Shown: positions 1 through 12,500 of the stretch, piece by piece | How positions within the stretch are numbered: the stretch's first letter is position 1 | Layout: each line of letters opens with the position of its first letter | Source: Meghimatium bilineatum | Lineage: Eukaryota > Mollusca > Gastropoda > Stylommatophora > Philomycidae | Length of the DNA stretch: 64,000 bases | Assembly: GCA_034231615.1 (NCBI GenBank) | Contig: CM067307.1 | Location: 5,566,647 to 5,630,646 of the forward strand | Direction of reading: 5' to 3' | Position numbers and translations under genes: made by a program | The notes under the pieces: generated by a model | The model's database searches: none | Told to the model about the DNA's origin: nothing | The model's input: only the letters and a program-made list of their open reading frames with translations

Positions 1-11
1 TTGCAGCAGAG

Positions 12-275
12 ATGAGATGTCTGAGAAAAGCCGCAGGAGTGACCAGAAGACACAGAATTAGAAACGATGTCATAAGAGAAAGTTTGGGTGTCATATCAAT
101 TCTACAATACATACAAAACCAAAAGATACAATGGTTTGGTCATCTGGAAAAAATGCCGTGTGATTCATTAGTTTGTAAAGCATATATGAAGAGAGAAGAA
201 GCAGAAAGAAGTGCCAAGGGTAGACCTAGAGTACTCTGGATCGACAACATCAAAGAAACGTTACAGCTGTTAATG
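12..275 (+). mobile_element. RTE-like non-LTR retrotransposon, C-terminal fragment
   Basis: Encodes the conserved tail of the endonuclease-reverse transcriptase ORF: MRCLRKAAGVTRRHRIRN, then IQWFGHLEKM and KGRPRVLWIDNI. The frame then leaves element sequence. It lies in the GPCR intron beyond exon 7, opposite strand. Confidence 0.8.
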
Positions 276-382
276 TGTTTTAAATCTGTCCCTGATATTT
301 CCTTATCAAAAACTTTATACATTTTGAGAATAAATGTACACCCACTTGAAGGTACACACCTGATACTCTTCTTCAGACTTAC

Positions 383-506
383 CTGTAATGTAACAATGCA
401 TACAAGGCTTAGCAAAATGGACAATTCCGGGTCACGTGCCTTAAGCTCCTCAAAATTAAACTTTCGAAGTGAAGACATGTTTAAACGTGAAATTTTCCAT
501 GGCACC
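383..506 (-). CDS. GPCR exon 7 (end of intracellular loop 3, start of TM6)
   Basis: 124 nt with acceptor TTTTTTTTCAAATAAG before 506 and donor TTACAG|GTAAGTC at 383. One base completes Arg1505, then 41 codons to phase 0. A basic, polar stretch (SSLRKFNFEELKARD) passes into LSILLSLVCIVTLQ, the expected start of TM6. The remaining TM6, TM7 with its NPxxY-type motif and the C-terminus should lie to the left of the window. An RTE-like fragment on the other strand overlaps only the intron beyond the donor. Confidence 0.77.
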
Positions 507-3500
507 CTTATTTGAAAAAAAAATAATTAAATAAGCATGTGAAATAATTTGGTCCACGGATCTATAGATACTAGAATATATATATATATATATGTTCCAC
601 GTATCAATAATAGGTGGTTGTGTACAAACATTGCTAGGATTGTGTTTCCATACAACGTATGCTTTATCTCGGCTCGTAGTGATGGCAATCTGAGAAATGA
701 GATTAAGCTGGTTGCCATGGCAAGTTTAAATATGATTTGAAAAAGTAAGATCAGTATTTCAGTAAAGATCAATCTATTCAGATCGCTAGTGCTAATTATA
801 TGTGTATACGAATGTCAAAGTCGGACACTCAATGCTCGGACACACAAGAAGAAAGATTCAGGCTTTTGAAAAAAAAGTGCAACAGAAAAAAAGTGCAACA
901 GAAGTTTGTTAAGAATTAGCTATATAGAACACAAGACAAATATATTTGTCTGCAGCAAATAAACAAACTTACAGGTTATCAAGAACCAGTTTTGGCAGTG
1001 ATGAAACTGTTTGGTTTAGACATGTAACGAGACACAATTTTCAAATAAACGAGAAACAAAAACAAAAACCAGACAAAAAACTAACATTGTTTTGCAATGA
1101 ACAGTCGAGAGTGGAAGGATGCGAGGGGGACAGTGAACATTTATTTGATTAAGGAATGGTCTGGACGTGATTTTTCAACTCTTCCGAATGTTTGAAGATA
1201 AAGCTGTTTGGAGAGTGGTTGTTGTATTGGTGTATCCACACTGATATGGCACCCCTACGTCCCTGATTGGCGTGGCACCCCTACGTCTCTGATTGGCGTG
1301 GCACCCCTACGTTCCTGATTGGCGTGGCACCCCTACGTCCCTGATTGGTGTGGCACCCCTACGTCCCTGATTGTTTATGGATCTTATTATTACATATCGT
1401 ATTGATGAATCTAGCATTTTTGGCTATAAAGAAAATTTGTGTATGTTCCATGGCAGCGGCCTACCGTCGGGGACGAATATAACTCTTCATGTGCAAAGCC
1501 GCAGAAATTATTAGGTGGGGTGGCCCGTTCTTATTTACAGATTGGTGGAGTGGTAGCGTCAGGCGAGAAATCACACAACTCTGATTATTTTTCTGTGCTG
1601 GGACGTGATTTCGAACCTGTCGCTGTAACCCGGCGATAGCAATCAAGCAAGTTCACTATCAACTAAGCTACCGCGCTCCCCTAGTCCTAGTGATAATCTA
1701 GACCAGGGGTTCTAGAACTGTGGGACAAACCTCCTAGGAAGGGGATCTTGAGATGATATAAAAGGGATGTGGTGGCGGTTTAGAAATTTAGTCCCTGAAC
1801 ACATTCAGTTTTTCTGGTGATCGGCCGGTACTGAAAGGGTTGAAGGCATATTTACTTTTAGGTTAAAAAAATATAAACATGTTTTTAAAACATATTTTCA
1901 CCAGTAAAGCTCACAAGCTTATAAAAACCTTCATTAACTGTAAAGGAAATACCCTGGCAATATTTGTTTATAATCGCCTGCTTTTTGTGACGTGGCCAGT
2001 CCCGCTATCTATCTCTGTATCTAGATGATTCTTGCACGATTTCAGTTACAGTGTCAATGTAGCTACTATATAAGGTAGACCATTTTACATGTAGCTGCTA
2101 TATAAGGTAGACCATTTTACATGTAGCTACTATATAAGGTAGACCATTTTACATGTAGCTACTATATAAGGTAGACCATTTTACATGTAGCTACTATATA
2201 AGGTAGATGTTCTACATGTAGCTACTATAGAAGGTAGATGTTCTACATGTAGCTACTACATAAGGTAGACGTTTTACATGTAGCTACTATATAAGGTAGA
2301 TGTTCTACATGTAGCTACTATATAAGGTAGATGTTCTACATGTAGCTACTACATAAGGTAGACGATTTACATGTATCTACTATATAAGGTAGATGTTCTA
2401 CATGTAGCTACTATATAAGGTAGATGTTCTACATGTAGCTACTACATAAGGTAGACGATTTTACATGTAGCTACTATATAAGGTAGATGTTCTACATGTA
2501 GCTACTATATAAGGTAGATGTTCTACATGTAGCTACTATATAAGGTAGATGTTCTACATGTAGCTACTACATAAGGTAGACGATTTACATGTAGCTACTA
2601 TATAAGGTAGATGTTCTACATGTAGCTACTATATAAGGTAGATGTTCTACATGTAGCTACTATATAAGGTAGATGTTCTACATGTAGCTACTACATAAGA
2701 TAGATGTTCTACATGTAGCTACTACATAAGGTAGATGTTCTACATGTAGCTACTATATAAGGTAGATGTTCTACATGTAGCTACTATATAAGGTAGATGT
2801 TCTACATGTAGCTACTATATAAGGTAGATGTTCTACATGTAGCTACTATATAAGGTAGATGTTCTACATGTAGCTACTATATAAGGTAGATATTCTACAT
2901 GTAGCTACTATATAAGGTAGATGTTCTACATGTAGCTACTATATAAGGTAGATGTTCTACATGTAGCTACTATATAAGGTAGATGTTCTACATGTAGCTA
3001 CTATATAGGTAGATGTTCACATATATCCACTACATACGTAGATGGTTTCAATTTCACTACTATATAGGTAGATAATTATTAAAAATATAAAGTGGTTAAT
3101 TAGGTTTGATAGCCTACAACAAGACAAATCGACGTTTCGATCAAATTATCTTTATAAGATAGGGATGAACAAATAAAAAAATCAGTACCAATATAGAAGT
3201 TGACAACATAGAATCATGTATTCTTCAATAACCAAACATTTATTTTGGGTAAAACCTATGTAACAAAATGTATATTTCCCCAATTAATTATCTGCCTTTA
3301 TGGTATAAGGTGATACTGCGGTCTCCCGTACTTTTAGTGTAGCTACTCTACAATCAACATTAGAATCTGTAAGCCTGGGTTGTTTTAACGCGAAGAATCA
3401 AATGATGATAATAATCTTGATGATGATGATGTTGATGATGATGATGTTGATGATGATGATGATGTTGATGATGAAGATGATGTTGATGATATTGATAATG

Positions 3501-6500
3501 ATGACAATGATGACGATGGTTATGATGATGATGAAGTAATCCATGTGAGCTAGTAGTTCTGGACAGCCTAAGCATTTCTGATATAATCACAGATCCTAAT
3601 CATTTGATTAACAGAAGTGACCACCCGAACTCGTATAAGGTTTCTTGTCTCAAAGGCATGGTTATATTATTGGATGGGGGGGGGGGAAGCGATTATGGAT
3701 ACATGTTTCGTCCTATAGAGTGAAGTACTCCAGTGTGGTCAATGACCTATGATCATGACAATCTGCCAGAAGCGAAGTATAGAGATGTATACGGATCCAC
3801 AAGAACCATTACTTTCAATAGTAAAACACCAAAATCGTATGGTTTAGACATGTATGCCGAAATGTTTCCCTGTCACAAACAATACTGAAGGAAACGGTCG
3901 AAGATGGAAGAAGCAGAGGAGGAAAAGTAAAAGAATAGACAAAATGAAGAAATGGACAAGACACGATTTATGTCCACACTCGTCCGTATCGTTGAAGATG
4001 TTCCTACGTCCATCACAAGTGATGCTGACCATCTTTTACATCCAGTTTTGAAAATTCAATTAGAATTGTGACCATGCATAATAGTTCGTAGATGGCTAAT
4101 GAGCCCTGTTTGAGCTGTAAATGTTCTTGGACAGTTTGGACAAGGAATAACATCGTTGAAGATAGACATCGCTGCAGGATCTTTGTGCTGATGCATCCAA
4201 TGTGATACCCCATACGGCCTGACAGTTGTGGATTTATATATATATATATACATACATACATATAGAAGCGCGGAATATATCTCTGCGTCAACAAGTTCTT
4301 CTGTCAGGCCTGTGGATACATTTGCAGTGATAGTAAATCTAGCCATCTGAAATCCGTCGAAGAAGATAATAAATCTAGTCATCTGAAATCGGCCGAAGAA
4401 GATAATAAATCTAGCCATCTGAAATCTGCCGAAGAAGATAATAAATCTAGCCATCTGAAATCTGCCGAAGAAGGACAATGACGCAGTCTCCGCTGGAATG
4501 CATTTCTTTGTCATTCATCCGTACCATCTGACAAAAAATATTTAGTTAGTTAGTCGTTGGATCATCGTCATTGTACTCCGGACAAGTCCATAGGTGCTCA
4601 GATCTCTCCTTGAGTGTAGCCGCGATTACACGTTGACTGACGGTCCCAGTACGCAGTTGATTGACCATCATTCTTTCTTGCCCACGAAACCGCTCCGTTC
4701 TAGCGTCACCACATTTCAAACCAAATAATACAATAATTTAAAAAATAATAAAAAATAAAAAAAAGGCAGGAAATCGAAACAAGGCGCTGACCGTAGATAT
4801 ATTAGACAAAATGTCTTCGAATTTTCTATAAAACTACATTAGTACTACAATTTATACCAGCTCACTACGGCACCTCTGGTAACAAAAAATCTGGCGAATT
4901 GACAAATACAGGAGGCAACCTCCCTCAGATCCTCGTAACGGCAAAGCTTCAAGGAAGTAAAGACTCTGTTGAAACAATCTATGCGACTTCAATAAAGAAA
5001 ACTAAACCGCAATTACAGCAATGAGTAAGACAACATTAACAAATTGAACAGCAATGAACAGATCACGATATTTCGACTCAGAACGTCACACCGCTTTCTA
5101 AAAGCATGCTTACGTCGAACCGGGATCAGCGAGACTGCGACCTGCTTCTGCGAAGCAGCAAAACAGACTCCAGAACACACATTCAAGAATTATCCCAATT
5201 TCCCTGTTCACAGAATAAAAATTTGACCCAGGTGAGGTTTCCTTTAAAACAAGTTGTGGGAAAGTCAAGATGATTTTTAAAAAAACCATTCTATACATGT
5301 ACTTTAACAATTGATCGATGAAGTTGTGCAGTAGCCTGAAAATGTCATCAGTTGTTGTGTAGTATCATTACGGACGCGTCCTCAGTGGCTGTGTAGTATC
5401 AATATAGACGCGTCTTCAATTGTTGTGTAGTTTCAGGAACATTTTAGATTCGTTTTAGATTCGATAAAACACACTGGTATATGCATTTTCCATGTTGGAC
5501 TAAATTATTAACAATTGATCACAGAAGAAGGACAAGAATGCATTTCTATAGCAGAAAAAAGTGACAATGAAGATATCGTTGTTATTGAATGAAGATATTG
5601 TGTTATTGAATGAAGATAGTGTTGTTATTGAATGAAGATATTGTTGTTATTGAATGAAGATAGTGTTGTTATTGAATGAAGATATTGTTGTTATTGAATG
5701 AATATAGTGTTGTTATTGAATGAAGATATTTAATGCGGATGTAGTGTCTAAGTGCTTTACAATGATTCACCTGGTAAAAATGTAATCCTTCGATGCATTG
5801 TGGAAGGCAGCTGATGTTGTGTTAGTCACTGCTTCGTTGTCCGCATCTTGGAACGCTTCAAACATTTCAATGCTGCCCTGTCTTCCTTCTGTAGATCTGA
5901 TGTCTATATCCTCGCTGTCTGGACTAAGATCAGCGGTGTCAGTTGGCATGTTGGTCTCCGCTGTATGATCAGAGAGACAGAGATAGAGAAAAAGAGTTAG
6001 CTGTAAGAGGAACAAGTAAGAGTACAACCTATCAGAGAGCAAGATGGTTTAGATATACATTGATATAGATTTTATTGCACCATAGAAGTCAGTACCTAGC
6101 TGGGAAGAGAGGGCAAAATAAATTGCAAGTAAAGCCACTGCCCGAGCAAGTAGATTTGCTAAAGACCCTATTATTATATGTTATAATAAGAGAAAAGAAC
6201 TAGATTAGTGAGAAAAGAGAGAGAAATAATAGTTATAACACAAGGTAATTAGATGTATGTGAGAAAATAGAGAGAAATAATGGTTATAACACAAGGTAAT
6301 TAGATGTATGTGAGAAAATAGAGAGAAATAATGGTTATAACACAAGGTAATTAGATATATGTGAGGAGTTAGAGATTACCAGATTACAGAGCTATATATA
6401 TATATATATATAATACCATCATCGGGTGCCATGCCTGCTTGCTTAGGCAATCAAAGCTCTCCACAGCTCTCTGTCTCCCGTTTTATGTATCAAGGACGTT

Positions 6501-9500
6501 GTTGTTTCCCTGCCGTGCCAGGTTGTCAAACTGTCTAATATTTTCTAACGTAGTTGGCGTCTGTCTCTGTTGCCTTCAATCTTGCCTGCTGTGTCTAAGT
6601 TCTCCAAACCTCCCTGTGTCATGAAGTGGCCAAAAAAATGAAGACTGTCTTTTTCCTTGATTAAGCTCCGTTTCGCATTCGACTATTTCAACATCTCCAG
6701 ATTAGTTTTTCTGGCACTCCATGGTATTCTCGGCATTCTTCTGTAGAACCACTTCTCTATTGCCTCAAATTTCCCACTTTCAGTTTCTTTATTGTCCAAG
6801 ACTCGCATCCATATGTTAGTATAGGAGATGTTCCCCAGTTGAGGCGGAAATATTTTTCAGATCGCAACGGCTCCCAGGTCGACCCAGCCTTAAATGGGTA
6901 CCGGATTAATCCGGGAAGTAAAGACTGCGAGGGAGAGGAGATGGCTACCGCCCTCATTTGCAGAGCCTCTGAAATATGAGATTGCTAACATCTCACACCC
7001 CTACGGCATTAAAAAATGATATTGGTTACTTTAATTTTGTATAGGAGATATGTAACACCGAAGAACTCTCTTTCTCACCCTCTAATGACACGGTAATATT
7101 ACACAATATATTTTTCATTTTTCTGAATAGTGTTTTTGCCTGCCCTATTCCGCTTTTTATTTCTATTGAACTTCTTCCATCTGCTGTATATATTTCTATA
7201 TATTTCATATATTATATATTTTTATATATAAAAAATGTATATATATCGTGCCCAAATTTCTGTCATTCTGTGAATGTACCCGCTATCACACCCGGTGCCG
7301 CCTTCTTCACTGTGTAGTATATCAATTGTCCTTATTTGTTATAACCACATCTCTTGTCAATACTGTGTCATCAACCTCAGCGATGCTTGCCAATGAGTCT
7401 AACCTTTCGTTGCCTTTGAATCCTGAATGACAACGGGAGCATATCCATTATCAACTTTCAACAACCTATATGTTCTGTGTCATGTGACGTATTCCTTCCA
7501 GAACGTTGTCTTCCCAATGAACTCTCTGAACCTCTCTCTGTCTTGGGCGATGCGGCTTGCATTTTCTAGCGATGTATTCATGTTATATTAAATGTCGTCA
7601 GTCCATCGTCTTCTTGGTCTGCCCCTTCTCCTCTTTCCAGGTACTCTTCCCTCCATTATTTGTCGTTCTAAACAGTTATGTCTCTTTATATGACCAAACA
7701 CGCGTAGTTTTCTTTTTGTTATTGTGTTTAGTAACCAACACTCTGGAATATTCAATGTGTTTATAATATCTGAGTTTTGTTCCTTCCATGATATTCTAAG
7801 TATCTTCCTGTAGCATTTCAGCTCGAAGGCGTTGATCCTCTTTGCCGCTGTTTTAGAGTCCATGTTTCACAGCCGTATATTGCAACCGGAAAAATAAAAG
7901 TTCGTAACATTAGCACTTTCGTTTCTATTTTGTTGTTTTTCCATATGTTTTTCAGCCGTGTTATTTTGCAATATGCCATTGCCAATCTCTTCCTTATTTC
8001 TGCCATGCAGTCTCCTGCACCGTTATGTTTGCTCCTAAGTATTCAAATTTATCCACACATTCTATCTCGGTATTGTCTTATGTTCTGTAGCGTTATCAAT
8101 TTCTAAACAAGCACATTGGTTTACCCTGAAAGACGTATTAACGTAACAAGTCTCATGCTATTGTAAGGTCGAGGAAGATCAAGGAATGGCGCCATCGCCA
8201 CCGAGCAAATTTAATAAGCAACACCACAAGTAGGCGACACTAGTCTTTCGGTTTCTGGTCAAGCAGGTGGATTGCTTATGGGAAACCCGTGGACTATGGG
8301 AAAACCGTGGACTATGGGAAAACCGTGGACTATGGGAAAACAGTGGACTATGGAAAAACCGTGGACTATGAAAAAACCATGGACTATGGGAACACCGTGG
8401 ACTATGGGAAAACCGTGGACTATGGGAAAACCGTGGACTATGGGAAAACCGTGGACTATGGAAAAACCGTGGACTATGGGAAAACCGTGTAGTATGAAGC
8501 TAGTGTAATACTCAGCTTACGGTTGCCTTGTTTGTTTGAGAACCCCAGAAATTGCGAACAATTAGCTCTTATTTCTTATGTGCATTGGGGTGGTTTTTCT
8601 GAGCCTTGACCTTTAAATTTACACATATTCAGACGTGTTTAACTTATGCAAATAAGCACATGAGCTGTCACAAACACACACACACATACACACACATGCC
8701 ATTGTGTTGCTGAAATGCGAAAGGTAAGCATATAATGGTAACACTGTTAACTGTTATTAAGAAGGTGAACATAGACTGGTGACACTGTTATGCGGAAGGT
8801 GAGCATAAACTGGTGACACTGTTATGCGGAAGGTGAGCATAGACTGGTGACACTGTTACTCGGAAGGTGAGCATATACTGGTGACACTGTTATGCGGAAG
8901 GTGAGCATAGACTGGTTATACTGTTAACTGTTATGCAAGTGGCGACTAAAGATAATTTAGAGGTGAGGGTTGTCTGTTCCATCCCCAAAAGGTCAAATTA
9001 ACCCATAAACCCCGCTGAAGTCGTGTGATACTGGCCTACATATAACAATAGAGCTGTAAATCATAATACAACGTTTTTTCCATGTTCCAGAGTGCACCCT
9101 GCGAGTCTGCAGGAGTGTGAGAACAAATTCATACCGAAATACACTTTCAATTAATAACTCACTCTCTTTGAATAAACTTACCTGCAGTTCGTGATGTCTT
9201 AATTCTGCACAGTTTAGCGTTTGCTGTTTTATTTCCCTGAACATACTCTGAATACATTCCTTTCGTTGCGTTACCGATATACTTTGAATGCTCTAACTGC
9301 TGACCTGCCACCTTCTGCAGCTTTTCCCGCTTCCTTCTTTCACAGTCTGGACATCTATACGAGTCTTCTAGCCCATGCAAATGCATCTTGTTCATATCAA
9401 TAGGTATATCACCCGACAAAATATCTTGGTAGATGCCTAGTTCTGCCAGAAGTGCCCTGCATGTCACACTCATAGATTCAAATATTTGATACGTCGTCGT

Positions 9501-12500
9501 CGCAGCGTCCCGCGCTCTTGCTTTCTGATCAGAATTAATCACTTCCTGTAGCTCCTGTTTGTATTTCATATTGACAAAGTCTTGCATGGATTTGTCAAAA
9601 GCGAAGTGATTAATTTTCTGCGGGATACACTTTGTTTTATTTAGCACATTGTTGTCCTTACTTTTATCTAAACCTTCTGGGAAGTTTAGATTGTCTGTAC
9701 CAGTTGTCTGAACAGATGCTTCTGTAATTCCTTTATATTTTTCATTCGTATCACTTATTTCGAGTGCATCCCTTTGTGTACCAAAATGTATTAAATTATC
9801 CGTGTCCTTAAAATCAGCTACGTAATTGTCGCTGGGTTCTTCACATCCTTTAATAGAAAAATTCGTGTTAACCCTTTCAGTTCGTTTCATCTTCGTATGG
9901 ATATCGTTTTCAGAAGATATACTAGAACAGTCAGGTTGTTCGCTGGGCTCTTCAGTTTCAAAATTGTAAACTTTCTGAATGTCTCCACTACTCCTGTTCT
10001 CAGATAATAGTGCAGTGTAATCTACATGACTTTCTACAATTGAAGATGTATAAGTAAACAGATTTGATTTAACAGCAGCCATACTTTCAGTTGAGGTATA
10101 CTCATCTATGTTATTGTCTTCATTTTTCAGATTAATTGTCTCACTTTTTGTATTCGGGTATTTGGGTTTTGAGTTAACGAAAGTATTTGCCTTTCGGACA
10201 GAATGCAGTACTTCTGCTTTGTTGATGGAATATTCTTGGCTATTGCCAGTAGTCATCTCTTCTATATTCTCATGAAAGCTTTCTCCTAAAGGTACACACA
10301 GACGGTTAGAATCGGTATTTAGGTTCTCTGCAAACTCTTTTAGGATAGTGTCTAATGGATGTATTTGGTGGTTGAGACATTTACTGGTATTTTCTTCTAA
10401 ATATGTCTTAAGTTGCCCCGCGTGCATACATCTGGCTGCATGCGTCAAACTATTTGTTATTCTTGAATATTCCTGATTTTTTAAATCTGCCCCAGGTATA
10501 TCAATAGATGTACTTAACTGTCTTCTATTCAAATAAGTTCCATTTGGTTTGTTTTCATGCTCTTTTCTTTTTGCTTCCTTCAGAGAGTTGTCTTCTGCTA
10601 CATGTACAGACACTGGAACGGAAATTACCTTCTTGTTTAACTGATTCCTTGAGCTTCGAGTATTTTTTTCCATTAAATTGATACCATAAAAGTCAAACCA
10701 GTTTTGCTTGGCACGAGCGAGAGCTTTGGAAGATGGCATACTATGGACATAGCTCTCTAAGACACTTTCGTCATTCTGGCAAGGTTTTAAGCTATCAATT
10801 TTATTGCTTGAATGCATTTCACATTCATTAATCGCATATGAGCTTGTGGGATTTATATCGTAGAATTGAACCCAATTCTCTACAGCAAGATCCATTTCTG
10901 ATTTCGACTGTTCATCATTCCTGCAGTCGCTCAACTGACCACTGGTATTATCTACGTTACTTCTAGCGCCATCATATACCTTTGACCTCTCATTATTAGC
11001 GTAAAATAGATCCTGAATTATAGAAATAGACTCCTTTTCTTTAGAATACCTACCAGGCTCACATTTCGCTGTACCTATAGTCGCATCATATTCTGCTATA
11101 TCAGACTTGAAAGATACACGGCTTCGATTTTCTAACCCATTTCGCTTCTCAAACACTGCTTTTGCTTCCGTAGATTCTGGTAACGTTGGAGCACATTTGC
11201 CATCGCTTCGTGTAGTAACTTTTGTAGAAATCCCACCAACTCTGCACCTTTTTCTTGATATACCAAACGTACGATCATGATCGATTTTGCATGTCCCTGC
11301 ACTGTTGTTGTCATTCTGAAAACTCTTGTCAGGATTCTGACAACATTCGCATCCGTCATTATGTTGTTCTTCTTCGTCCACTTCCAAATGATTACTTGTT
11401 TGATGCGGTTGTTTTTGCTGTCTACCTTTCCAATCGTGCCTATTTGCTGCGAATAAGTTTGTATTACAACTAGTGATACACTGATTCACTAACTGATTAT
11501 CAGAACTGCCAGCAGGATCACTTGAACTGAATTGTGTTTTACTGATGAGATGCTGCTGAGTGTTGACGAGGCCAACGTATTTTTTAGACTTGCTCTCCAG
11601 TGAATTCGTTGATGAGTATAATTCTTTTTCAACTGTACCAATAGACAACTCCTTGTCTAAGTCTCCGGAATGATGCTTGCTTGTGTCTATGGTGTTAGAA
11701 CTTTTAGTGTGCCTTACATTGGTCTCATTAATAGCTAAATATTTCTCAGTGTTAACCTGACCACAACATTTATTGTTATCGTCTACATTTAGTGTTGTGC
11801 CTTTATTTTGATTAGAGATCTGAGATTTTGAACTTCTTCCTGATGTTTGACATGAGCCCTCAGATTGACTCTCATCATCCACAACGCCATCTGTTCCCCT
11901 AAAGAGAGATTCCTCAGACATACTCAAACAAGATCTAAGAGTATACAGAGAGTCTGTGTGCTGTTTGAGATTTGGTTGAGGGATTTCAGCCAGTCCATCG
12001 TCAGACACAGATAAACATGTTGGTAATATATCTTCTGCAGACTCAATGAATGCGTCGTCTTCTTCTTTAGCTTCATGTATGGTCTCAACAGGTAAATCAT
12101 TTACGTAGAAATATTTTTGATGTTTACCTTTGCATAGTGACATTTTTCTCCCAGGTGATTGATTGTTTGCTGTAGAAGTTTCTATATTGTAGTCACATTT
12201 CGATTCTCGATATTGATTATCTACGATAAGTCTATTTACTTGTGTACTCTTCAAACTGTAGTCGGGTGTTTGAATTAATTCATTGGTGGCTTCATACATG
12301 GGTCCATCTCCTGGTAGCCATGTTTTCATGCCGATTCCTAGCGTGCTCTTTATTAATTTATTCGGCTTGAAATTGTTATTATCGATACCGCATGTTTGAT
12401 ATTTGTTTTGATTTCTGGGGAGAATATCTTCGTTGCTGTCAGCCAGTTTCATTGAATTCTCTTTCAGTTCCGCTTCGGAAGTTTCTGGGTAACGTTCATG

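Noticed and set aside
1590-1680. Functional tRNA gene on the minus strand
   Set aside because: A and B boxes are present, but acceptor and anticodon stems do not pair properly and a SINE body follows.
3360-3590. His-rich frame resembling a metal-binding protein
   Set aside because: Reverse reading of a GAT/GTT microsatellite.
7588-8006. Independent host genes from RTE-like frames (also at 31176, 34444, 49964, 61498)
   Set aside because: All show the GRPRxxW, FGH and YGCETW blocks of non-LTR retrotransposons, with stops, frameshifts and truncation.
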